A stretch of DNA of 64,000 bases, taken from NCBI GenBank assembly GCA_947095585.1, contig OX352761.1:64122882-64186881 (forward strand), read 5' to 3'. The notes below the pieces were generated by a model that did not search any database, had not been told where the DNA came from, and saw only the letters and a program-made list of their open reading frames with translations. Positions 8,925 to 19,785 of the stretch are shown here, piece by piece (the first letter of the stretch is position 1; each line of letters opens with the position of its first letter). Source of the stretch: Nephrocerus scutellatus (lineage: Eukaryota > Arthropoda > Insecta > Diptera > Pipunculidae). The translations under genes and the position numbers were made by a program.

Positions 8925-10192
8925 TGTGGAAGGTTTTTTTTTTATAATGTACACACACTAGAGGGATTTGGTAGATAATTTTTTGGCATTTAACATTTAA
9001 ACACAATTTCTGGCATATGGCTACCACGACTATTTTTCACAAATGTCATTCTGGAGGTCCAATTTTCCAGCACTTTTTCAAGCATTTGAGGGCGTATGTC
9101 AGCAATGACACGTTGAATATTGGTTTCCAAAGCGTCAATCGATTGAGGTTTATCCACATAAACCAATGACTTCACGTATCCCCACAAAAAGTAATCGAGT
9201 GGCGTCAAATCGCACGAACGCGGAGGCCAATTCACCGGACCATTTCTCGAAATAATGTTGTCGTTGAAAGTTTCTTTCAATAAGTCGATTGTTTCACGTG
9301 CTGTATGGCAAGTGGCACCATCTTGTTGAAACCACATTTCATCCATATCCATATCTTCAAGATTTGACAACAAAAACTCATTTAACATGGTTCTGTATCG
9401 ATTTCCATTCACGGTAACGCGTCGTCCTTCCTCATTTTTAAAGAAATATGGACCGATGATCCCACCAGCCCATAGACCGCACCAAACAGTACATTTATCA
9501 GGATGCATTGGTAATTCTTGAACGGCGTGTGGATTATCTTTGCTCCAAATGCGACAATTTTGTTTGTTGACGTATCCATTTAACAAAAAATGCGCCTCAT
9601 CACTGAAGAGAATTTTACGGTAAAAAAATGGATCTTCGTTCAATTGATTTAACGACCAATCACTGAATTCACGGCGCAAACGATGGTCGTGTGGCTTTAA
9701 TTCTTGCACCAATTGAATTTTGTATGGCACCAAACCCAAATCTTTACGTAAAATTTTCCATAAAGTCGATGGACAAAGTCCAATTTGCTGAGCACGACGA
9801 CGAATCGATAAATTGTCGTTTTCTTCGACACTGGCCTCAACGACAGCAATATTTTCTTCTGTACGAACTCTTCTCATTCTTGTCGGTGGCTTGGCATCCA
9901 AAAGAGTGAATGTAGACCGAAATTTGGTAATTACGTTCTTTATAGTGGTCTCTGACGGACGATTATGTGCACCATAAAATTCACGAAGTGCTCTATAAAC
10001 ATTTTTAATTGAACACTGATTTTGAAAATAAATTTCCACGATTTGAAAACGTTGTTCTGGAGTTAACCTATTCATAATGATTTGCCAAACAATACTGAGT
10101 AGAAATGCCACTTTGAGCTGTCAAAACAACTGTCATAAAATAAAACGACATCTATCGGAAAAACAAACCTCCTAAAAAAACACCCTTTATAA
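8925..10192 (-). mobile_element. Mariner-like transposon, copy 1
   Basis: The transposase ORF is bounded on the right by gacatctatcgg...cctcctaaaaaaacaccctttata, after which J1 LINE sequence resumes at about 10193. The left end is uncertain: tagagtgtggaagg near 8925 resembles the reverse complement of the right end only loosely. The size (about 1.27 kb) fits the family. Confidence 0.6.
8990..10111 (-). CDS. Mariner-family transposase, full length, copy 1
   Basis: This is an uninterrupted ORF of 373 codons; the methionine at 10075 (MNRLTPEQRFQIVEIYFQ) is the more likely start, giving 361. The N-terminal half has two helix-turn-helix-like segments (IKNVYRALREFYG; STLWKILRKDLG). The catalytic domain has FSDEAHF (Asp171), FQQDGATCHTA (Asp264) and RSCDLTPLDYFLWG (Asp301). 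The last two aspartates have 36 residues between them, longer than the 34 of classic mariner, so it belongs to a different DDxD branch that I will not name. It would cut and paste DNA at TA sites. All three acidic residues are present, so it could encode active protein if transcribed. Confidence 0.9.
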   Translation of the reverse strand: MAFLLSIVWQIIMNRLTPEQRFQIVEIYFQNQCSIKNVYRALREFYGAHNRPSETTIKNVITKFRSTFTLLDAKPPTRMRRVRTEENIAVVEASVEENDNLSIRRRAQQIGLCPSTLWKILRKDLGLVPYKIQLVQELKPHDHRLRREFSDWSLNQLNEDPFFYRKILFSDEAHFLLNGYVNKQNCRIWSKDNPHAVQELPMHPDKCTVWCGLWAGGIIGPYFFKNEEGRRVTVNGNRYRTMLNEFLLSNLEDMDMDEMWFQQDGATCHTARETIDLLKETFNDNIISRNGPVNWPPRSCDLTPLDYFLWGYVKSLVYVDKPQSIDALETNIQRVIADIRPQMLEKVLENWTSRMTFVKNSRGSHMPEIVFKC

Positions 10193-11960
10193 TAAGTTTT
10201 ATCGTGCGGTTTTGAATTCTGTCTGGTAGATGCAATGTGGTTTTGGGGGCGCCTGCCCAGACAATACAGTTGTATTCAAGTTTAGGGCGAATATATGCCT
10301 TGTAAATAGTAGCCAGATCTGAAGGAGTGAAGTACAGAAACCTAAAAATTTCGCAGCATTCTTGGCGATGGCAAATATGTGGTTGTTCCAACGAAGCTTG
10401 TTGTTTACGCACATACCGAAAGTTTTTCAGTTTATTCGATGCAAGATCCATTCATGGATAACAGTTGTTGGTTTAAGCTACGCTTGGACGACAGAAGACA
10501 GCATTAAGTTTTAGAAGCATTAAATTCAACTCTATTACGTAGTTCCCACCATGTTATGCGGTCAACGTGCTTAACATACGCTGTTGTTCAAGTTCCACTT
10601 GCGACGAAGAGGGGCGTGCAGAAAGCGAAAATCTATATGAAAAGCTAAGAGTGCTTTTGTCAGCGAAAGAATGGATTGGATTAGTAGGAAGTGGCGGATA
10701 GGAGATCATTAATGAAAATAAGAAAGAGTTTCGGAGACAAAACAGAGCCTTGGGGAACACCGGCGTTTATGCGGTGGACATTGGATTTGAATCCGTCCAA
10801 TACGACCTGGATTGAACGGTCAGAAAGGTAGTTCATAGTCCAATCAAGCAGGGTGTTGTTAATTTCATAAGCAGTCATTTTCGACAAAAGAGCTTGATGC
10901 CAGACTCTGTCAAATGCCTTGGAAATATCGAGTGCAACAACTTTACTTTCACCATATTTGTGAATAGACTGGTTCCACTTTTCAGTGAGGTAAGCCATTA
11001 GGTCACCTGTAGAACGTTGCCTACGAAAACCGTACTGCTGGTCGCTAAGAATTTTATGTGATTCAAGGTATTGCATAAGCTTACGATTGATCAACGTTTC
11101 AATGACCTTGGAAAGTATGACGGTTCGCCTTTTTTAGGAACAGGCTGGATAAAGGCTATTTTCTAATTCCTTGGGACGACTCTAGAAGAATAAGAGAAAT
11201 TGAAAAGCTTGCGCAGTGGTAATGCTAACGTTGAAGAACACCTCTTCAAAACTTTTGCGGGAATGCCATCCGGCCTAGTAGATTTATGAATGTTGACATC
11301 ATTTAAACTCTAGCCACTTGACGAATACGAAAGTAAATCTGTCCCATACAGGATTCGAACCTTGCAAGTACAGACTGTGACAACGCGCTATCTTGTAGCG
11401 TGAAGCAAGCAGATTGGCATTGTCTATAGACAGTTGGAATGTCATTGTGAATGATCGTTCGAATTGAAGACGAGGGAGTATTTTTCATTCGTTTCAAGAA
11501 TGACCACCTAAAAATGCTTACTACCCTTGGAATAATGCACTCCTTTAAGAGTTTTCTCTTTAACTGCGTGGTTCGACAACGAGAAATTTGCTGATACTAC
11601 ACAATGGTCTGAAGAGCCTAGAGGTGATGATATACGGACAGTGCATTTGTTAGGAAGAGTGGTAAGAAACAAATCAAGGGTACTACCGTTATTACTTACA
11701 ATGTCTGTAATTCTAGTCCAACTATTTATAGAGTCAGACAGTGCATCTTACTCACTACAAGTTGAGACACTGTCTAAATTAGGGCCTCTGTATATGAAGC
11801 AGTAGTGTAATATCATGCTAACGAACTTTGATTTTGAGCCAAATGAAATTAAATTCCGCGTTGAAACAATGTTTGAACTGTGCTTGGGTTTGATAAGCTA
11901 CATCACTACGTACATAAATGGTGAGACCGCGGCGGTAAATCCGAAACGTCGGAATCAGCA
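10193..11960 (-). pseudogene. Jockey-like LINE fragment J1, copy 1
   Basis: Read right to left: endonuclease C-terminal half (FRRGGLTIYVRS-like near 11920, NKCTVRISSPLGSSDHCVVS near 11620), a linker, RT (SDQQYGFRRQRSTGDLMAYL, VVALDISKAFDRVWHQALLS, GVPQGSVLSPKLFLIFINDL) and a C-terminal segment (FTPSDLATIYKAYIRPKLEY). The active-site box reads FADK instead of FADD, losing a catalytic aspartate. Frames break near 10500, 10680, 11100 and 11300. The mariner lies directly against its 3' side at AIKLI, a TA in intact J1 copies. Confidence 0.85.
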
Positions 11961-12540
11961 TTAACCTTTCTGTTATAGGACTATATATAGGTGGTTAAAA
12001 AGAACCTCAAAGTCGAAAAAACCAACAGACAGGAAAAGTCAAGTTAAATAAACATTTTTAATAACATTCAAATTACATACTAGACAAATCACAAAAACGC
12101 GTGGTTGGCGATGCGTGCGGTACTAGCCCAACAACGAACATAACAGTTTTCTCTTTTTCTCTGTTTGGCCAAGTACGTTTTTGCGTTCTTCATGTTCAAA
12201 ATCGTTTCTCATTATGACGTCTTAAAACGCTGCAACCTTGAATTTTATCCCAACGCACGCAAAGAAGTTCCACCTCAAGAATTCATAATAAAAAGAAATA
12301 ATAAATAATTCATAAATATATAAAATTATAAAAATATTATAAAAATAAAAAATAAATAAGGATAAATATTTCATTAAACTTAAAATAATTAAGTCTTCTT
12401 TTAGTTTGACTTTTTGATAAGTTTGTCATCTATAAGTTTTAATTTTTCTTGAAAATGAAAATCGCTAAAGCAAAATAAAATAAAATTTTATCTTATACAG
12501 TTTTTATTTTTTTATATTTTTATTTTATTTTCGTAAATTG
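11961..12540. other. AT-rich non-coding stretch
   Basis: No ORF, RNA gene or terminal repeat was recognised. From 12290 to 12540 it is very AT-rich with runs of aaaataaataa type. The same sequence recurs at 16582-17161 as part of the tandem duplication. Confidence 0.4.
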
Positions 12541-12544
12541 GATG

Positions 12545-12740
12545 ATGATTTACCGAGTCATTTGTAATTTCTGTAACTCTCTGACCGTTCGCCTACCACG
12601 TTTTCTTGGATTAGCAGTGTCTATAATAAGAAAGTTGGCAAGACGGAGTTTGAAATCTAAAAGATCTTCAGTATCTTTATCGTGGATTTGCCTGGCTTAC
12701 TTGTCTTTTTTATACTCTATCCAGAAGTACTCGGGCCCTG
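12545..12740 (-). pseudogene. piggyBac-like transposase C-terminal relic
   Basis: The minus strand reads YFWIEYKKDK, a stop, then ARQIHDKDTEDLLDFKLRLA and KRGRRTV. The arrangement (aromatic-rich helix, DFK-L-A helix, KRGR basic patch) resembles the end of the catalytic region in piggyBac-type transposases. About 60 residues remain. The call rests on motif resemblance only. Confidence 0.45.
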
Positions 12741-12890
12741 AGGGGGCACCTATACAAATTTTTTTAAAAAAGTAACCGATTTTCTTGAAATTGAACTATA
12801 CACATATACACGGAGATATACATTAGAATAGAGAACTTACAAGAAAACTTTTAATTTTTATGGGCGGTTTTTTCTACATATGTTATTTAG
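12727..12890 (+). repeat. R1 minisatellite element fragment
   Basis: It contains one R1 unit (gggggcacctatacaaat...ccgattttcttgaaatt...acggagatatacat) and the T2 terminus (ttttaatttttatgggcgg). Homologous stretches lie at 25.4-26.4, 28.0-28.7, 45.8-46.2 and 59.3-60.1 kb. Confidence 0.75.
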
Positions 12891-13344
12891 ATAGAGAAAA
12901 CAAGGACAAATACTAATGTAGGTATAAGTTCATTATAACTATTTGTTATAATTTTACAAACATAAGCATGCAGTTTGGTGTAATTTTGACCTATCTCCTG
13001 CACTAGAAAATTTGTATAATCGACCCTTTATTTGGTTGAAATTTAAGCATTTTTAATACTAGACTCCGCGCCACGCCTTGCTTTTCTAACAAAAAAAAAA
13101 GCCTTTAATTATTCATCGGCCTCGACTTTGTACTTTGTTTTTGATGTCGCCTTACAAAAAAGGCATGGTTTCATGCAACTTTATTATGTTGCAGTCGAGT
13201 ATGGAACGCGTTTGGTGGGCTTAAATGGCCCGACCCATAGAATCCACTTTATGCCCTCTCCTTTTTTGTAGACGTACTTATCGGAATACACTGAAGCCGT
13301 CGGACTTCAACGTCAAGTACCGAAAATGTCAAGTTATAACATAT
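12891..13344. other. Non-coding stretch before M1
   Basis: No gene was recognised. AT-rich with short inverted repeats; repeated at 17512-17965 by the tandem duplication. Confidence 0.4.
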
Positions 13345-13391
13345 GGGACCCGATTATGTATCGGTAGTATTTCGACTTTCGACTTTCGACC
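13345..13391 (+). mobile_element. MITE M1, first 47 bp, cut at the duplication junction
   Basis: The sequence gggacccgattatgtatcgg is the left terminus of M1. After ...tttcgactt it passes directly into the start of the second copy of the 4.62-kb unit, marking the duplication breakpoint. Confidence 0.8.
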
Positions 13392-13546
13392 GTTATTTGT
13401 TAATAACGGCCAAATTCTCTATTTTTGAGGTGGGGTGTACTCCATTTTGTACGCATCACATGCCCCACACGCGTCATATGCGAGCTCTTAGAAACGGTCC
13501 TTTATAGTGAGCTGTTAAGAAAATTTCTAGGTCACACGACCTAGAG

Positions 13547-14813
13547 TGTGGAAGGTTTTTTTTTATAATGTACACACACTAGAGGGATTTGGTAGATAAT
13601 TTTTTGGCATTTAACATTTAAACACAATTTCTGGCATATGGCTACCACGACTATTTTTCACAAATGTCATTCTGGAGGTCCAATTTTCCAGCACTTTTTC
13701 AAGCATTTGAGGGCGTATGTCAGCAATGACACGTTGAATATTGGTTTCCAAAGCGTCAATCGATTGAGGTTTATCCACATAAACCAATGACTTCACGTAT
13801 CCCCACAAAAAGTAATCGAGTGGCGTCAAATCGCACGAACGCGGAGGCCAATTCACCGGACCATTTCTCGAAATAATGTTGTCGTTGAAAGTTTCTTTCA
13901 ATAAGTCGATTGTTTCACGTGCTGTATGGCAAGTGGCACCATCTTGTTGAAACCACATTTCATCCATATCCATATCTTCAAGATTTGACAACAAAAACTC
14001 ATTTAACATGGTTCTGTATCGATTTCCATTCACGGTAACGCGTCGTCCTTCCTCATTTTTAAAGAAATATGGACCGATGATCCCACCAGCCCATAGACCG
14101 CACCAAACAGTACATTTATCAGGATGCATTGGTAATTCTTGAACGGCGTGTGGATTATCTTTGCTCCAAATGCGACAATTTTGTTTGTTGACGTATCCAT
14201 TTAACAAAAAATGCGCCTCATCACTGAAGAGAATTTTACGGTAAAAAAATGGATCTTCGTTCAATTGATTTAACGACCAATCACTGAATTCACGGCGCAA
14301 ACGATGGTCGTGTGGCTTTAATTCTTGCACCAATTGAATTTTGTATGGCACCAAACCCAAATCTTTACGTAAAATTTTCCATAAAGTCGATGGACAAAGT
14401 CCAATTTGCTGAGCACGACGACGAATCGATAAATTGTCGTTTTCTTCGACACTGGCCTCAACGACAGCAATATTTTCTTCTGTACGAACTCTTCTCATTC
14501 TTGTCGGTGGCTTGGCATCCAAAAGAGTGAATGTAGACCGAAATTTGGTAATTACGTTCTTTATAGTGGTCTCTGACGGACGATTATGTGCACCATAAAA
14601 TTCACGAAGTGCTCTATAAACATTTTTAATTGAACACTGATTTTGAAAATAAATTTCCACGATTTGAAAACGTTGTTCTGGAGTTAACCTATTCATAATG
14701 ATTTGCCAAACAATACTGAGTAGAAATGCCACTTTGAGCTGTCAAAACAACTGTCATAAAATAAAACGACATCTATCGGAAAAACAAACCTCCTAAAAAA
14801 ACACCCTTTATAA
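13547..14813 (-). mobile_element. Mariner-like transposon, copy 2
   Basis: Duplicate of the mariner at 8925-10192, made by the segmental duplication rather than by transposition: the flanking sequence is identical on both sides. Confidence 0.65.
13611..14732 (-). CDS. Mariner-family transposase, full length, copy 2
   Basis: Predicted protein identical to the copy at 8990-10111 (373 codons, likely start at 14696). The catalytic aspartates in FSDEAHF, FQQDGATCHTA and RSCDLTPLDYFLWG are retained. The match includes flanking non-mariner DNA, so preservation reflects recent duplication and not selection on two insertions. Confidence 0.9.
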   Translation of the reverse strand: MAFLLSIVWQIIMNRLTPEQRFQIVEIYFQNQCSIKNVYRALREFYGAHNRPSETTIKNVITKFRSTFTLLDAKPPTRMRRVRTEENIAVVEASVEENDNLSIRRRAQQIGLCPSTLWKILRKDLGLVPYKIQLVQELKPHDHRLRREFSDWSLNQLNEDPFFYRKILFSDEAHFLLNGYVNKQNCRIWSKDNPHAVQELPMHPDKCTVWCGLWAGGIIGPYFFKNEEGRRVTVNGNRYRTMLNEFLLSNLEDMDMDEMWFQQDGATCHTARETIDLLKETFNDNIISRNGPVNWPPRSCDLTPLDYFLWGYVKSLVYVDKPQSIDALETNIQRVIADIRPQMLEKVLENWTSRMTFVKNSRGSHMPEIVFKC

Positions 14814-16581
14814 TAAGTTTTATCGTGCGGTTTTGAATTCTGTCTGGTAGATGCAATGTGGTTTTGGGGGCGCCTGCCCAGACAATACAGTTGTATTCAA
14901 GTTTAGGGCGAATATATGCCTTGTAAATAGTAGCCAGATCTGAAGGAGTGAAGTACAGAAACCTAAAAATTTCGCAGCATTCTTGGCGATGGCAAATATG
15001 TGGTTGTTCCAACGAAGCTTGTTGTTTACGCACATACCGAAAGTTTTTCAGTTTATTCGATGCAAGATCCATTCATGGATAACAGTTGTTGGTTTAAGCT
15101 ACGCTTGGACGACAGAAGACAGCATTAAGTTTTAGAAGCATTAAATTCAACTCTATTACGTAGTTCCCACCATGTTATGCGGTCAACGTGCTTAACATAC
15201 GCTGTTGTTCAAGTTCCACTTGCGACGAAGAGGGGCGTGCAGAAAGCGAAAATCTATATGAAAAGCTAAGAGTGCTTTTGTCAGCGAAAGAATGGATTGG
15301 ATTAGTAGGAAGTGGCGGATAGGAGATCATTAATGAAAATAAGAAAGAGTTTCGGAGACAAAACAGAGCCTTGGGGAACACCGGCGTTTATGCGGTGGAC
15401 ATTGGATTTGAATCCGTCCAATACGACCTGGATTGAACGGTCAGAAAGGTAGTTCATAGTCCAATCAAGCAGGGTGTTGTTAATTTCATAAGCAGTCATT
15501 TTCGACAAAAGAGCTTGATGCCAGACTCTGTCAAATGCCTTGGAAATATCGAGTGCAACAACTTTACTTTCACCATATTTGTGAATAGACTGGTTCCACT
15601 TTTCAGTGAGGTAAGCCATTAGGTCACCTGTAGAACGTTGCCTACGAAAACCGTACTGCTGGTCGCTAAGAATTTTATGTGATTCAAGGTATTGCATAAG
15701 CTTACGATTGATCAACGTTTCAATGACCTTGGAAAGTATGACGGTTCGCCTTTTTTAGGAACAGGCTGGATAAAGGCTATTTTCTAATTCCTTGGGACGA
15801 CTCTAGAAGAATAAGAGAAATTGAAAAGCTTGCGCAGTGGTAATGCTAACGTTGAAGAACACCTCTTCAAAACTTTTGCGGGAATGCCATCCGGCCTAGT
15901 AGATTTATGAATGTTGACATCATTTAAACTCTAGCCACTTGACGAATACGAAAGTAAATCTGTCCCATACAGGATTCGAACCTTGCAATTACAGACTGTG
16001 ACAACGCGCTATCTTGTAGCGTGAAGCAAGCAGATTGGCATTGTCTATAGACAGTTGGAATGTCATTGTGAATGATCGTTCGAATTGAAGACGAGGGAGT
16101 ATTTTTCATTCGTTTCAAGTATGACCACCTAAAAATGCTTACTACCCTTGGAATAATGCACTCCTTTAAGAGTTTTCTCTTTAACTGCGTGGTTCGACAA
16201 CGAGAAATTTGCTGATACTACACAATGGTCTGAAGAGCCTAGAGGTGATGATATACGGACAGTGCATTTGTTAGGAAGAGTGGTAAGAAACAAATCAAGG
16301 GTACTACCGTTATTACTTACAATGTCTGTAATTCTAGTCCAACTATTTATAGAGTCAGACAGTGCATCTTACTCACTACAAGTTGAGACACTGTCTAAAT
16401 TAGGGCCTCTGTATATGAAGCAGTAGTGTAATATCATGCTAACGAACTTTGATTTTGAGCCAAATGAAATTAAATTCCGCGTTGAAACAATGTTTGAACT
16501 GTGCTTGGGTTTGATAAGCTACATCACTACGTACATAAATGGTGAGACCGCGGCGGTAAATCCGAAACGTCGGAATCAGCA
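14814..16581 (-). pseudogene. Jockey-like LINE fragment J1, copy 2
   Basis: Same endonuclease-RT remnant as copy 1 with the same FADK box and frame breaks. Two base differences were seen, at 15989 (Leu to Ile in the local ORF) and 16120. Confidence 0.85.
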
Positions 16582-17161
16582 TTAACCTTTCTGTTATAGG
16601 ACTATATATAGGTGGTTAAAAAGAACCTCAAAGTCGAAAAAACCAACAGACAGGAAAAGTCAAGTTAAATAAACATTTTTAATAACATTCAAATTACATA
16701 CTAGACAAATCACAAAAACGCGTGGTTGGCGATGCGTGCGGTACTAGCCCAACAACGAACATAACAGTTTTCTCTTTTTCTCTGTTTGGCCAAGTACGTT
16801 TTTGCGTTCTTCATGTTCAAAATCGTTTCTCATTATGACGTCTTAAAACGCTGCAACCTTGAATTTTATCCCAACGCACGCAAAGAAGTTCCACCTCAAG
16901 AATTCATAATAAAAAGAAATAATAAATAATTCATAAATATATAAAATTATAAAAATATTATAAAAATAAAAAATAAATAAGGATAAATATTTCATTAAAC
17001 TTAAAATAATTAAGTCTTCTTTTAGTTTGACTTTTTGATAAGTTTGTCATCTATAAGTTTTAATTTTTCTTGAAAATGAAAATCGCTAAAGCAAAATAAA
17101 ATAAAATTTTATCTTATACAGTTTTTATTTTTTTATATTTTTATTTTATTTTCGTAAATTG
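16582..17161. other. AT-rich non-coding stretch, duplicate
   Basis: Copy of 11961-12540. Nothing recognisable. Confidence 0.4.
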
Positions 17162-17165
17162 GATG

Positions 17166-17361
17166 ATGATTTACCGAGTCATTTGTAATTTCTGTAACTC
17201 TCTGACCGTTCGCCTACCACGTTTTCTTGGATTAGCAGTGTCTATAATAAGAAAGTTGGCAAGACGGAGTTTGAAATCTAAAAGATCTTCAGTATCTTTA
17301 TCGTGGATTTGCCTGGCTTACTTGTCTTTTTTATACTCTATCCAGAAGTACTCGGGCCCTG
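17166..17361 (-). pseudogene. piggyBac-like transposase relic, copy 2
   Basis: Same sequence and internal stop as 12545-12740. Confidence 0.45.
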
Positions 17362-17511
17362 AGGGGGCACCTATACAAATTTTTTTAAAAAAGTAACCGA
17401 TTTTCTTGAAATTGAACTATACACATATACACGGAGATATACATTAGAATAGAGAACTTACAAGAAAACTTTTAATTTTTATGGGCGGTTTTTTCTACAT
17501 ATGTTATTTAG
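17348..17511 (+). repeat. R1 fragment, copy 2
   Basis: Same as 12727-12890, within the second copy of the tandem duplication. Confidence 0.75.
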
Positions 17512-17965
17512 ATAGAGAAAACAAGGACAAATACTAATGTAGGTATAAGTTCATTATAACTATTTGTTATAATTTTACAAACATAAGCATGCAGTTTGGT
17601 GTAATTTTGACCTATCTCCTGCACTAGAAAATTTGTATAATCGACCCTTTATTTGGTTGAAATTTAAGCATTTTTAATACTAGACTCCGCGCCACGCCTT
17701 GCTTTTCTAACAAAAAAAAAAGCCTTTAATTATTCATCGGCCTCGACTTTGTACTTTGTTTTTGATGTCGCCTTACAAAAAAGGCATGGTTTCATGCAAC
17801 TTTATTATGTTGCAGTCGAGTATGGAACGCGTTTGGTGGGCTTAAATGGCCCGACCCATAGAATCCACTTTATGCCCTCTCCTTTTTTGTAGACGTACTT
17901 ATCGGAATACACTGAAGCCGTCGGACTTCAACGTCAAGTACCGAAAATGTCAAGTTATAACATAT
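17512..17965. other. Non-coding stretch, duplicate
   Basis: Copy of 12891-13344; no gene seen. Confidence 0.4.
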
Positions 17966-18353
17966 GGGACCCGATTATGTATCGGTAGTATTTCGACTTT
18001 CGACTTACGACAAGTCGAAATCCTCAAAGTCGTAATTTTGACACATCGGAATTATGTAAGCATGTACGACAAAAATTTTCGAACTAAGAGTATTGCCCGG
18101 TAGCCCCAGTATCGAATTATATTTTGTTGTTGTTTATATTTGCTTACATTTTGTTTGTAGGATACGTCAAAATAATAATAGTACTTGGTTTTAAAAGTAA
18201 AATTTTTTATAATCAAGGCTATTTTTAGTATTTTTACTTGGTGTTTTGAATTATTTTTAATAATTAAATTTAATAAGTGTATTTACACTATTTAAAGCCT
18301 GGAATTGCAGTTCCATTTTGTAAATGTAAGTGTAAATAATTTTTTTTGTGCAG

Positions 18354-18431
18354 GTTGGAGTCTCCAATTTAAGAATTAAAAACAATTTCGTTCATGTAGC
18401 TCCGTCTGCTGGCCTTACAGAAATTCATCCT
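18354..18431 (+). CDS. Candidate internal exon, unidentified, inside M1
   Basis: A 78-base phase-0 open stretch lies between a strong acceptor (tttttttgtgcag) and a strong donor (gtgagt). It encodes 26 residues beginning VGVSNLRIKNNFVHVAPSAG. I do not recognise the protein. M1 sequence lies on both sides and the simpler M1 copy at 24.8 kb lacks this interior. So it may be a host exon captured with its splice sites, an exon of an autonomous M1 relative, or chance. No neighbouring exon was identified. Confidence 0.3.
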
Positions 18432-18612
18432 GTGAGTAAAGATTTTTTAAAAAAAAAACTTTTAAATTGTCCACCCTAAAGATTAAAAACATATTTTGTT
18501 TTATTTTAGTAAAAAAATTTAGTTTAGTTTAGTAAAAATATTAAAAATATTTACTTAAAAGTTAATCGCATGTTAGATTTCATGCAAAAATAATCATTTT
18601 AATAACATTTAA

Positions 18613-18680
18613 CTGCAGATCATGCAAATGCGGAAACACAGAATCAGGCAATTCATTCCACATAGCTATTGTGCGGCTAA
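18613..18680 (-). pseudogene. J1-type LINE C-terminus, split by hAT
   Basis: The minus strand encodes SRTIAMWNELPDSVFPHLHD, the conserved C-terminal motif of Jockey-like ORF2. The preceding residues continue at 19794-19807 on the other side of the hAT element. It lies inside MITE M1. Confidence 0.75.
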
Positions 18681-19785
18681 TAGAAGTGTGCGGGTAGTAA
18701 CTATTCGGTATTCAATACCCGTTACATGCAACTACCCGAAGTAACGATTACTCTAATGAAATACTTATCGTTACTCATCGTTACTTTTTATTCTTTTACG
18801 AGTGTATCATGTTTGCATGGTACGAATATTTTGGTTATTGTTTTGTGTAGAGACTATTGATATATTGGAAATTATGCAAGGTGAAGAGAGTAAGTATTAC
18901 AATAGACGACGATTTTTCTCTCGTTTTCCCGTGCCGTTGTGAAATTGGTTGGTCAGCAATAGTATATTTACAAAAAAAGAGATAGACTACTGCCAGATTT
19001 CTACGAGAAAAACATATCAAAAGTATAGTACACAAGTTCACAGCAGTTCACACAGCAGTTGTATGAGTTGTATGTTAATGTTTGTGTTGCCTGTTTGAAT
19101 TTATTTTCTAAATATAATTATATGCGTTTAGTTTCGAACTATATAAATTCAAGTTGCCAACAGTTATTGATTTAAAGTTTGTGCCCGTTGCAAACAAGGG
19201 AGCTGGTATACCCACGGTTAGCAAGGTTAGCCAAAAAGCACCTTTCAATAGTAGCAACTTCTGTGCCTTCGGAGAGAATATTTCAAAAAGTGGGCAAATA
19301 TTTTCTGATAGGCGTTGTCGTATTAATTAATAATTAATAATTAAAAATTTTGAAAAAATAATTTTTTTGAATGCTAATCAAGATTTTATCTTATAATTTA
19401 GTTAAATTTCTTTTTAGCGTTCTTTTTATTCTAGTCTTTGAATTATGTATGAATCGATCGTAGAGTTAATTTTTATTTTATATTTATATTTATATTAAAA
19501 AATGAATTAATAGATATCGTTTGTTTTTTTTCGCATAATAAAAACATATTTTGAAAAAGAAGTCTTTTTTCTTAATGAAAGTATATTCCAAAATCAACAG
19601 TGTTCTACGAGCTATATATACAAATTCACCAGTAACAATTATATGGTTAGATAGGTAATCGTACTGTTCTCTCTTCTCGTTAAAAAGTGAATGATTACTT
19701 TGTAACGAATAAAAAGTAACTGGTATTTGCATCAAAAGTAACGGGTACTCGTGATTACTCAAAGTAACGACATTGCACATCTCTA
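18681..19785 (+). mobile_element. hAT transposon remnant with intact ends
   Basis: 1105 bp bounded by imperfect terminal inverted repeats: left tagaagtgtgcgggtagtaa, right (reverse complement) tagagatgtgcaatgtcgtt. It is flanked by an exact 8-bp target duplication, gcggctaa at 18673-18680 and 19786-19793. Eight-base duplications are the hAT signature. The interior keeps a piece of the transposase dimerisation region and is otherwise AT-rich, so it is an internally deleted element. Confidence 0.9.
19209..19320 (+). pseudogene. hAT transposase C-terminal dimerisation motif
   Basis: Reads YPRLARLAKKHLSIVATSVP then SERIFQK, and after a one-base shift GQIFSDRRCR. This matches the hATC consensus, in which a hydrophobic L-A-x-x-x-L helix precedes ATS-x-x-SER-x-F and a SDRR motif. 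The rest of the transposase is lost. Confidence 0.8.

Larger units (their letters stand above)
8771..13391. repeat. 4.62-kb tandem duplication, copy 1
   Basis: The unit starts ttatttgttaataacgg and repeats directly at 13393 with an offset of 4621-4622. It contains mariner, a J1 LINE fragment, a piggyBac-like relic, an R1 piece, and the first 47 bp of MITE M1, at which it is cut. Differences noticed between copies: g/t at 11368/15989, a/t at 11499/16120, and a T-run of 10 versus 9. Identity is therefore about 99.9 percent. Confidence 0.95.
13393..18006. repeat. 4.62-kb tandem duplication, copy 2
   Basis: Near-identical to 8771-13391. Identity with copy 1 ends at 18006 inside MITE M1, which continues here but not in copy 1. 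Copy 2 therefore keeps the ancestral right flank. Confidence 0.95.

Noticed and set aside
11342..11400. tRNA-like B box (ggttcgaatcc) on the minus strand inside J1, repeated at 15963-16020
   Set aside because: No convincing acceptor stem, D arm or anticodon arm could be folded. It may be a SINE remnant or a chance motif in the LINE linker.
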